Assembly: GCA_020061125.1 (NCBI GenBank)
Contig: JAGUYV010000394.1
Coordinates: 1 to 13,921 of the forward strand
Direction of reading: 5' to 3'
Length of the DNA stretch: 13,921 nt
Source: a bacterium
Lineage (GTDB): Bacteria; UBP15; UBA6099; DSWB01
The notes beneath the pieces were generated by a model. That model was not told the DNA's origin. It searched no databases and saw only the letters and a program-made list of their open reading frames with translations. Positions within the stretch are counted from its first letter, which is position 1, and the number at the start of each line of letters is the position of its first letter. Position numbers and translations under genes: made by a program. Below are positions 1-6,561 of this stretch, in pieces.

Positions 1-1974
1 GTTACATCCGTGACCCGGCTGCCGGACAGAAGCGTGTTCAATTCGCCCGCGGCCATTTATGTGATCAGCCAGGATGACATCCGGCGCAGCGGCTTGTTGC
101 AGATTCCCGAGATTATGCGGCTGGCGCCCGCCATGCAGGTGGAGCGCGTGGACGCGGGCACATGGTCCATTTCTGCGCGCGGGTTCAACAACCGGTACAA
201 CCGCCTGCAACGCGTGCAGATGGACGGCCGTTCCCTCACCGACATCCTGTTCGGCGGCGTGTACTGGGCCAATCAGGACGCGGTGATTGACGACCTGGAC
301 CGCATCGAGGTCATCAGCGGCCCGGGCGCGTCCCTGTGGGGTTCCAACGCCATCAACGGCGTCATCAGCATCATCTCCAAGCCCGCCAGGGAAACCCAGG
401 GCTGGCTCGTGAAATCCCACTCCGGAGACGCGGAACGCGGCATCGGAACCATCCGCTACGGCGGCCGCCTCGGTCCGGACACTTTCTTCCGCCTCTACGC
501 CAAGCATGAGGAGCACGGCAATTTCGACACCTACACATACAACAACGCCCTTTACAATTCGCCTTATGTAAACCAGTACACCGAAGACAAGTCCGACGAT
601 CTGTATTCCTATCAGGACGGGTACCGCAGACAGCAGTTCGGGTTCCGCGCGGACTGGGAGAACCGGGGCGCGGACACATTCACTTTTCAGGGCGACGCCT
701 GCAGGCTTATGAAAGGTGACTCCATCGCCTACGCCAACTACACCGTGCTGGCCAATCCCCTGGGCCTGCCGCCCTCGGGATACGCCTCTCAAAAGGAAGC
801 CGACGGCTGGAATGTCCTGGGCCGATGGAACCGAGAGCTGTCCGAAACCTCGGGCTTCAAACTCCAGATGTTCGTGGACTGGAACGCGCAGAAATACCTG
901 AACCCGCTTACCCCGCACTCGGATAAAAAGCGGGTGTCGGAAATTGATTTTCAGCACTATTTCCGCGCGGGCCGCGGACACGACATCCTGTGGGGTGCGC
1001 AATACCGGCACGACCGCATGCGCGTGAGCACCAACATGCTCACCTACACGCCGGAAACCGATTCGTTCAACAACGAAACCATCAGCGGATTTGTTCAGGA
1101 CTCCTTCAAATTCCTGTCGCCCGAGATGCTCATGACCGTGGGCGCGAAAATCGAGAAGAACGACTTCACGGGCGAGGAACTCCAGCCCAGCATGCGGCTC
1201 ACTTATACGCCCAACCAGGACAATGTGGTGTGGACCGCCGTGTCCAAGGCCGTGAAAGTGCCGGGCAACGAAACCCGCGCCAATTACAATGTGGGCGGCG
1301 CCAATGTGCCCGCCAATTCCCTGGGCGCGGGTAACCCGCCCATTGACATGTGGATGCCCTTCACTCTGCAGGGAAATCCCAGGGTGCAGGAAGAGGAATT
1401 CATCGCCTACGAACTCGGCTACAGAACGCGGCCGCGAGCGGATCTCACCCTGGACATGACCGCGTTCGCGCACCGGGGGCACCACCTGCAGCGTACCGAG
1501 GTCGTCACCGCCGTGCCTTATGTGGTCACCCTGGTGAGCAAGGGCGTGGCGCACTACGAAGGCTTCGAGCTGTCCGCCACCTGGACTCCTGCGCCGCGCT
1601 GGCGCCTGGCCGGGGGATACACATGGTTCTCGGCCGATGAAAAAACGGCCGGCGCTCTGCCCGTGTCAGATGAAACGCCCAGAAATCAGGCGCAACTGCG
1701 CTCGTATTACGACATAAACCCCAACCTCGAATTCAACACAGCATTGTACTACCAGGACAACATCCGCCACCCGGACATCAAGCTCCCCAAATCTCTGCGT
1801 TTGGATGCGGGCTTAACATGGAAAAACCAGAGCAAGGGATACGAATGCAAGGTCTGGGGCCGCAATCTCATGGATCCTAAATACCGCGAAGGATTCCCGG
1901 ACCGGTATTCATCCCTGGGCGCGGCGCAGGTTGAGCGCAATTTCAGCATTGAAATGAACTGGAATCTGCCGTAA
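1..1974 (+). CDS. TonB-dependent outer-membrane receptor (5' partial)
   Basis: Outer-membrane active-transport or sensing receptor; the substrate cannot be told from sequence. The frame is open from base 1, so the gene starts upstream: signal peptide, TonB box and the first plug residues are missing, and the GTG at base 10 is not the real start. The visible 657 residues begin inside the plug. Plug hallmarks are ARGFNNRYNRLQRVQMDGRS at about residues 59-78, then GGVYW and the DRIEVISGPGASLWGSNAING segment up to about residue 122, typical of family plug domains. The rest is aromatic-rich alternating sequence as expected for a 22-strand barrel, ending with FSIEMNWNLP. A yfiR-like gene follows 47 bases later on the same strand with no terminator between, so the two are probably co-transcribed. 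This linkage suggests a signalling or regulated-uptake receptor (inference). The family call is secure; the ligand is unknown. Confidence 0.93.
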   Translation, partial: VTSVTRLPDRSVFNSPAAIYVISQDDIRRSGLLQIPEIMRLAPAMQVERVDAGTWSISARGFNNRYNRLQRVQMDGRSLTDILFGGVYWANQDAVIDDLDRIEVISGPGASLWGSNAINGVISIISKPARETQGWLVKSHSGDAERGIGTIRYGGRLGPDTFFRLYAKHEEHGNFDTYTYNNALYNSPYVNQYTEDKSDDLYSYQDGYRRQQFGFRADWENRGADTFTFQGDACRLMKGDSIAYANYTVLANPLGLPPSGYASQKEADGWNVLGRWNRELSETSGFKLQMFVDWNAQKYLNPLTPHSDKKRVSEIDFQHYFRAGRGHDILWGAQYRHDRMRVSTNMLTYTPETDSFNNETISGFVQDSFKFLSPEMLMTVGAKIEKNDFTGEELQPSMRLTYTPNQDNVVWTAVSKAVKVPGNETRANYNVGGANVPANSLGAGNPPIDMWMPFTLQGNPRVQEEEFIAYELGYRTRPRADLTLDMTAFAHRGHHLQRTEVVTAVPYVVTLVSKGVAHYEGFELSATWTPAPRWRLAGGYTWFSADEKTAGALPVSDETPRNQAQLRSYYDINPNLEFNTALYYQDNIRHPDIKLPKSLRLDAGLTWKNQSKGYECKVWGRNLMDPKYREGFPDRYSSLGAAQVERNFSIEMNWNLP

Positions 1975-2021
1975 CGCAGCGGCACGCACAGGGGATTCCA
2001 GCGAACCGGACAGGCGCGCAT

Positions 2022-2708
2022 TTGAAAGACGGTAAACGCATACAACTCATTCACGGCAAGACACTTTGGCGCACGGCGCTTGCTTTGTTGTGCGCGGTTG
2101 TCTGCGCCTGTGCCGCGGGCCGCGCCGTGGCCAGGGAATCGGCCGCGGAACGCGAGGCCAAACTCCGCGCCGGGTTCCTGTACCATCTGGCCAAGCTCGT
2201 TACCTGGGAAAAGGATCGCTTCACGGATGACAAAGCGCCCATCATTGTTGGCTTCCTGGGCGACGCCATGCCCGAACTGCCCGATTATTTCGAATCGCAG
2301 GCCCCCTCTTACAAGGCCCAGAACCGGGACATGCTCGTGCGCCGGTTCAAACTGCCCGCGCCCGATGCAGACAAGGCCGTGATCCAGAAGCGCATCGGGG
2401 AAATCCAGCGCTGCCACATCCTCTATGTGCCCCGTGAGCTTGAACGGGACATCCAGAAATTCCCCGGCCTGTTCAACGCCAGGGGTACGCTCATCGTGGG
2501 CGAAACCCGCGGCTTCGCCGAAAAGCAGGGCATGATCGGACTCGAAATCGTCAAGGGCCGCATCGTGATTTTCGTGAATCGCGGGAACCTCAAGCGCGGG
2601 CAACTGGCGGTCAGCGCGCAGTTTCTTCAGCACGCCATCCAGGTGGACTCGAAATCTGAAGGCGCGGGAACGGGCCAGAAGAACTCGCAGGAGCGGCAGA
2701 AACATTGA
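2022..2708 (+). CDS. YfiR-family (DUF4154) periplasmic signalling protein
   Basis: Predicted periplasmic regulator of 228 residues. The start is TTG with only a weak AGG at 2012-2014; no ATG lies in frame before the domain, so the start is uncertain. Residues 1-37 form an export signal: a basic N-region, the core LWRTALALLCAVVCACAAG and a likely cut after AVA. Cys-28 and Cys-30 do not form a good lipobox. The DUF4154 domain spans about 45-208: KLRAGFLYHLAKLVTW, IVGFLGD, a conserved RCHILYVP strand, TLIVGETRGFAEKQGMIGLE and a terminal helix ending in FLQHAI. The tail (211-228) is polar and low in complexity. In Pseudomonas and E. coli, YfiR binds and represses the membrane cyclase YfiN. Here the next gene, overlapping by one base, is a kinase with a YfiN-like periplasmic domain, so that kinase is the likely partner (inference). 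Confidence 0.85.
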   Translation: MKDGKRIQLIHGKTLWRTALALLCAVVCACAAGRAVARESAAEREAKLRAGFLYHLAKLVTWEKDRFTDDKAPIIVGFLGDAMPELPDYFESQAPSYKAQNRDMLVRRFKLPAPDADKAVIQKRIGEIQRCHILYVPRELERDIQKFPGLFNARGTLIVGETRGFAEKQGMIGLEIVKGRIVIFVNRGNLKRGQLAVSAQFLQHAIQVDSKSEGAGTGQKNSQERQKH

Positions 2709-4957
2709 TGAAATCGCTGATCGGCAACATGACCTTTCGCAGGAAGGTGCTGTTCTTCGCTGCGGCGGTCAGCCTGTTGTCCCTGTTCCTGGTGTGTTCC
2801 GCAATCGTGGGCTACGATGTGTCCACTTTCCGCCGCTCCCTGGTGGAAACCGCATCGGCCGAAGCCGACATCCTGGCCAAATCCGCGGCCTCGGCAATCG
2901 TTTTTTTTGATGCGGACTTCGCCTCCAGAGTGCTGGGCGGCCTGGAAGCCGAACCGAATGTGTCGGCCGCATGCATTTACACCACGGACGGAACGGTCTT
3001 CGCCCGCTACGCACGCGGCAAACAGGGGGCCGCGTGTCCGAAAAAGCCTGGCGCAAACGGCCATGCATTCCTGTCGTCGCATCTGGATGTATACCGCCCA
3101 GTGCTGTTCGAGGGCGAACCCGTGGGCACGATCTTCATTCGCACAAACACCGGCGCGCTGGCCGCGCGCGTGCGCAATTTCATCATTATTGTGCTCATCG
3201 CCATGGCCGTTTCCCTGTTCGCCGCCATGATGGCTTCATATGTTTTCCAGAAGGCGCTCACAAAGCCCGTCATGGAACTGGCCAAAACTGCGCGCAGAGT
3301 GTCCGGAGGCAACGATTACAGCGCCCGCGCCCAGGTGTACGGCAACGACGAACTGGGCGAGCTTACCAACACCTTCAACCAGATGCTCGACCAGATCCAG
3401 GCGCGCGACGCGGACCTGCGCCGCAGCGAGGAACAGAACCGGTCCCTGCTCGAAAGCCTGGACATCGGCGTGTCTCTGATTGACGAGAATTATGAAATTC
3501 TCATGGCCAACCCCGAGTACTGTCGCAGGGCAGGCATGACGCACGACGAAATCCTGGGCCAGAAGTGTTATTGTGCCATGAACAAAGTCGAAGAATTATG
3601 CCCGGAGTGCCCGGGCCGCGAGACTCTGCGCACAGGCCGCCGCGCGGAGAAAATCCTGGAGAAAACCGGTCCGGACGGCAAACCCATGTTTCTGCGCCTG
3701 CACACCTATCCGCTGTTCAACGACCGGGGCGGGGTGCGCGGATTCATCACCCTGTCCGAAGACATCACCCGAGACAAAATCGAGGAACAGGAGAAAGAAG
3801 CGCTGCGCGGGCAGCTTCTCCAGGCGCAGAAAATGGAAGCCGTGGGCCAGCTCGCAGGCGGCATGGCGCACGACTTCAACAATATGCTGGCCGTCATCAT
3901 GGGCAACGCCAGCATGGGCCAGGTGCAGACCTCGCCCGCGGACCCCAACTTCGACCGTTTCAACCGCATCCTCGACGCGTCCGACCGCGCGCGCGCGCTC
4001 ACTCTCAAGCTGCTCACCTTCTCCCGCAAGGAGCAGATCAATGTGCGGGACGTCTGGATGCACACCGTGCTCGATGAACTGGTGGGCATGCTCTCGCGCA
4101 CCGTGGACAGAAGCATCGCCATCAAAACCCTGGTCCACCACAGATGCCTGGTGCATATTGACAAGAACCAGATTCAGCAGGCGCTTCTTAATGTGTGCAA
4201 CAACGCCGTGGATGCCATGCCCGGCGGCGGAACCCTGACCCTGGAGTGCAGCCGCCATACATTCGACGGCTCCGTGTGCCGCGAATGCGGCAAGCGCAGT
4301 TCCGGCGATTTCTGCATGATCCAGATCTCGGACACGGGCGTGGGCATGAGCGACGAAGTGCGCAAGAAGATCATGGAGCCTTTCTTCACCACCAAGGGCC
4401 TGGGCAAGGGCACGGGTCTGGGCCTGTCCGTGACCCACGGCATCGTCGAGGGGCACGAAGGACACATTCACATTTACAGCGAGATCAACGCTGGAACCTG
4501 CGTGAGAATATATCTGCCCATGTCTCGCGCCGCGGCTGAAACCGGGCAGGATCCGGCCGAGCGCAGGATTCACACAGGCACGGAGACCGTGCTTGTGGTG
4601 GACGACGAACCCGGCGTGCTGGACACTGCGGCCGCATTGCTCGAACAGGCCGGATACACGCCCATCCGCGCCATGGGCGGCGATGAGTGCCTGGAAATCA
4701 TCAAAGCGGGCGATGGGGACATTGACCTGGTGCTCCTGGACATGGTCATGCCGGGCCTGTCCGGCAGCGCCTTGTACGATGAATTAAAGAAGCTCGCACC
4801 CGGAATTCCCGTGCTGCTTTCCTCGGGATTCAGCGTGAACGGACAGGCGGGCAAGCTGCTGGAAAAAGGCGTGCAGGGCTTTGTGCAGAAACCGTTCGAC
4901 ATTTTCGCGCTCACCAGGGCGATCCGCGAAGTGCTGGACAAGCCGGATCAGGCCTGA
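2708..4957 (+). CDS. Membrane hybrid histidine kinase: CHASE8-like sensor, HAMP, PAS, HisKA, HATPase, REC
   Basis: Inner-membrane sensor kinase of 749 residues that would autophosphorylate and pass phosphate to its own receiver. Order: TM1 about 14-35; periplasmic domain about 38-152, with FRRSLVETASAEADILAKSA, NVSAACIYTTDG and FEGEPVGTIFI, resembling the CHASE8 sensor of YfiN; TM2 157-180; HAMP 181-233; PAS about 243-355 with a Cys cluster (C287, C289, C298, C301); HisKA with H388 in GGMAHDFNN; HATPase with N495/N499, D542 (DTGVGMS) and GKGTGLGLS 566-574; receiver 626-745 with DD632-633, phospho-acceptor D678 and K728. All key residues are present. I chose the ATG at 2708, which forms TGATG with the preceding stop; a TTG at 2705 would add one residue. 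A purine-rich GCAGGAG lies at 2687-2693. No DNA-binding output domain is present, so a separate Hpt or regulator may act downstream. Confidence 0.93.
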   Translation: MKSLIGNMTFRRKVLFFAAAVSLLSLFLVCSAIVGYDVSTFRRSLVETASAEADILAKSAASAIVFFDADFASRVLGGLEAEPNVSAACIYTTDGTVFARYARGKQGAACPKKPGANGHAFLSSHLDVYRPVLFEGEPVGTIFIRTNTGALAARVRNFIIIVLIAMAVSLFAAMMASYVFQKALTKPVMELAKTARRVSGGNDYSARAQVYGNDELGELTNTFNQMLDQIQARDADLRRSEEQNRSLLESLDIGVSLIDENYEILMANPEYCRRAGMTHDEILGQKCYCAMNKVEELCPECPGRETLRTGRRAEKILEKTGPDGKPMFLRLHTYPLFNDRGGVRGFITLSEDITRDKIEEQEKEALRGQLLQAQKMEAVGQLAGGMAHDFNNMLAVIMGNASMGQVQTSPADPNFDRFNRILDASDRARALTLKLLTFSRKEQINVRDVWMHTVLDELVGMLSRTVDRSIAIKTLVHHRCLVHIDKNQIQQALLNVCNNAVDAMPGGGTLTLECSRHTFDGSVCRECGKRSSGDFCMIQISDTGVGMSDEVRKKIMEPFFTTKGLGKGTGLGLSVTHGIVEGHEGHIHIYSEINAGTCVRIYLPMSRAAAETGQDPAERRIHTGTETVLVVDDEPGVLDTAAALLEQAGYTPIRAMGGDECLEIIKAGDGDIDLVLLDMVMPGLSGSALYDELKKLAPGIPVLLSSGFSVNGQAGKLLEKGVQGFVQKPFDIFALTRAIREVLDKPDQA

Positions 4958-4994
4958 ACTTTTCCTCCGAATTTCTTCATTTTCAAAAACGCAC

Positions 4995-5025
4995 AAAAAA
5001 AACAGGGCGCGGGTTGCGCGCCCTG
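4995..5025 (-). terminator. Rho-independent terminator of the FecR-domain gene
   Basis: A perfect 9-bp stem (5003-5011 pairs with 5017-5025; CAGGGCGCG arm) with a 5-base loop is flanked on its low-coordinate side by eight A residues (4995-5002). Read on the minus strand, the GC-rich hairpin is followed directly by T8, the classic intrinsic terminator. It lies 45 bases past the FecR-domain stop codon. On the plus strand no T-run follows, so it is not a good terminator for the upstream kinase operon. Confidence 0.9.
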
Positions 5026-5069
5026 CCGGGAAATCGTTGAGATAAATCCGCGCGTCGCCGCGGTTCGGT

Positions 5070-5816
5070 TCAGAAGCCCAGCTTGCCCTTGCCCGGAATT
5101 TTCTCCTTGAGCTTGTCTTTCTGCTCATTGAGCTGGTTCATGAGTTTCTCTTTAACCGCGCCCACGGAAATCTGGTCTTTCCATGCGTCCAGATTCTTCT
5201 TGAATTCGCCGATATCGAATTCCAGGAGTTCGAGCTGCACGCCCTGGAGCAGGTCCACGGCGAACCCGGCTTCGGCCAGCACTTCGCCCAGGTCGTTGAT
5301 GATGGCGACCACGCCGTCGAGCACATTGACCTTGGCCTTGCCTTCTTTATCCACGGCCACATTGAACTCGGTCCCCCGGACTGCGACCACGCCGGACGGG
5401 GTGCCCACTTTGAACTCCGCGCCGTCGCCCATGATCTCTTTGTCCAGGGTGGTGAACAGTTCGCCCATGTCCATGTCAATGGAGTCGGGGTTTTCCGCGC
5501 CCTCGTTCTGTTTCACGGTCACGGTGGTCTCGGCGTTCAGCTTCATTTCCACGCCTTTGCCGTACTTGATGGCGGCGCCGCTCTCGGCGAGGGTGCGCAC
5601 GCGGTCGCCCTGGTTGAGGCACTTGTTGAGTTCACCGGCCTGCCAGGCTTCCTTGTCTTCCGCGTCCGCGGCCTGAAATTCCACGGTGCCCGCGATGCCC
5701 GCGAGGTACGCGTAGCAATCAGGCGGCGCGGCGGCCTCTTCCTCGGCCAGAACCGGGAGCGCGGCCAGGCACGCCATCACGGCCAGCAGCGCGAACAGTC
5801 TCATTGCCCTTGTCAT
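5070..5816 (-). CDS. Exported FecR-domain protein
   Basis: Small periplasmic or secreted protein of 248 residues. The ATG at 5816 is chosen because GGAGG (5826-5830) sits nine bases upstream and because residues 1-24 form a clean signal peptide (MTRAMRLFALLAVMACLAAL, cut after VLA). The open frame runs further up to 5906, but that ATG lies at the predicted transcription start. The FecR domain occupies about 37-190: AYLAGIAGTVEFQ, a GDRVRTLAESGAAI strand pair and the family signature TPSGVVAVRGTEFNV at 139-153. The C-terminal 50 residues are charged and helical, ending in a basic KGKLGF tail. True FecR anti-sigma regulators have a cytoplasmic N-domain and a membrane helix; neither is present, and no ECF sigma factor is nearby, so this is a stand-alone FecR-fold protein, perhaps a ligand- or envelope-binding factor. 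Precise function unknown. Confidence 0.85.
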   Translation of the reverse strand: MTRAMRLFALLAVMACLAALPVLAEEEAAAPPDCYAYLAGIAGTVEFQAADAEDKEAWQAGELNKCLNQGDRVRTLAESGAAIKYGKGVEMKLNAETTVTVKQNEGAENPDSIDMDMGELFTTLDKEIMGDGAEFKVGTPSGVVAVRGTEFNVAVDKEGKAKVNVLDGVVAIINDLGEVLAEAGFAVDLLQGVQLELLEFDIGEFKKNLDAWKDQISVGAVKEKLMNQLNEQKDKLKEKIPGKGKLGF

Positions 5817-5909
5817 GCGAAAAAACCTCCCTGTGCTGTGTCGGGCCGGAGCCTCACGGCTGTCACACCGCATGACGCTTTTCCGCCCCTCTGGATTGAT
5901 CACCATAAA

Positions 5910-5939
5910 TTAATAACACCTGCTCCATCCATGTGTCAA
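5910..5939 (-). promoter_or_regulatory. Candidate sigma-70-type promoter of the FecR-domain gene
   Basis: On the minus strand a consensus -35 TTGACA (5939-5934) is followed after 18 bases by TATTAA (5915-5910), a 4/6 match to the -10 box. Transcription would begin near 5903, giving a leader of about 87 bases before the ATG at 5816. This argues against the longer frame beginning at 5906. The box spacing was counted by eye. Confidence 0.5.
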
Positions 5940-5974
5940 ACGCGGCTTCGGCTTTCACAAAAACAAAAATCGTC

Positions 5975-6001
5975 TTGACGCGGCGCGCGGCCCTGTATCA
6001 T
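5975..6001 (+). promoter_or_regulatory. Candidate promoter of the CheX-like gene
   Basis: TTGACG (5975-5980) and TATCAT (5996-6001) are separated by only 15 bases, which is short for a sigma-70 promoter. A start near 6008 would give a leader of about 45 bases for the chosen ATG at 6053 and would place the upstream ATG at 6008 at the RNA end. Together with the opposing promoter at 5910-5939 this makes 5817-6052 a divergent regulatory region. Confidence 0.35.
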
Positions 6002-6052
6002 CATTGAATGCAGACCCGAAGCGCATTTTCCCCCGGCAGGTTTTTAAGGCGC

Positions 6053-6553
6053 ATGAAAGTTGATTACCTGAACCCGTTTCTGAACTCCATCGTTCAGATC
6101 GTACAGTCGCAGTTGTACGAAAATCCGCAGCGCGGGCGGATTTATCTGCGCACGGAATATCCGTACCGCGCCGGGGAAGTGGCGATCATCGTGGGCATCA
6201 CCGGCGCGGTGCAGGGCCAGGTGGCGCTGTCCATGAGCCGGAGCGCGGCCCTTGCCGCAGCCGCGCGCATGATGATGGAAGACGCTCTGGACGATCTTGA
6301 TGAGTACGCGCAGAGCGCTTTGTCCGAAATGGCGAACATGATCACGGCCAACGCCACCATCGCGCTGGCCGATGCGGGGTTTTCCTGCGACATCACGCCC
6401 CCGTCCTTGATCGTGGGCAGTGACATTCGAATCAGTCCCCGCGAAAGCATCAAAACAATCGTGATTCCCCTGGAATTGACCGTGGGCGCCATCGAGGTCA
6501 ACCTGTCCCTTGAAGAAGCGCCCGCCGGCGCACAGGCCATGTCCCCGAATTGA
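6053..6553 (+). CDS. CheX-like CheY-P phosphatase
   Basis: Cytoplasmic protein of 166 residues in the CheC/CheX/FliY phosphatase superfamily, which removes phosphate from receiver domains such as CheY. The start at 6053 gives the usual CheX N-terminus (MKVDYLNPFLNSIVQIV) and follows AAGG (6046-6049) closely; the frame is open back to an ATG at 6008, which would add 15 atypical residues. The middle contains the catalytic helix motif: S88, E92 and N95 in SALSEMANMITANA match the (D/S)xxxExxN phosphatase signature. Strands GEVAIIVGITGAVQGQVALS (41-60) and the C-terminal TIVIPLELTVGAIEVNLSL fit the family fold. No chemotaxis or flagellar genes are visible; it sits between two hybrid kinases whose receivers are possible substrates (inference). 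It converges on the soluble kinase gene with an eight-base gap. Confidence 0.85.
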   Translation: MKVDYLNPFLNSIVQIVQSQLYENPQRGRIYLRTEYPYRAGEVAIIVGITGAVQGQVALSMSRSAALAAAARMMMEDALDDLDEYAQSALSEMANMITANATIALADAGFSCDITPPSLIVGSDIRISPRESIKTIVIPLELTVGAIEVNLSLEEAPAGAQAMSPN

Positions 6554-6561
6554 TGCGCGGC

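Noticed and set aside
1749-2705. 318-codon minus-strand frame across the end of the TonB receptor gene and the yfiR-like gene
   Set aside because: Antisense to two recognised proteins, no domain, and it crosses their intergenic gap. Shadow frame.
3596-4573. 325-codon minus-strand frame antisense to the membrane kinase
   Set aside because: His/Ala/Val-rich low-information translation opposite intact kinase motifs. Shadow frame.
1-5816. Reading the receptor plus FecR-domain gene as a Fec-type sigma-factor signalling system
   Set aside because: No ECF sigma factor is present, the FecR-fold protein has an export signal instead of a cytoplasmic anti-sigma domain and membrane helix, and it is on the opposite strand.
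5817-5906. Upstream 30-codon extension of the FecR-domain frame
   Set aside because: It would put a charged segment before a clear signal peptide, begins at the predicted transcription start, and ignores the GGAGG placed nine bases before the ATG at 5816.
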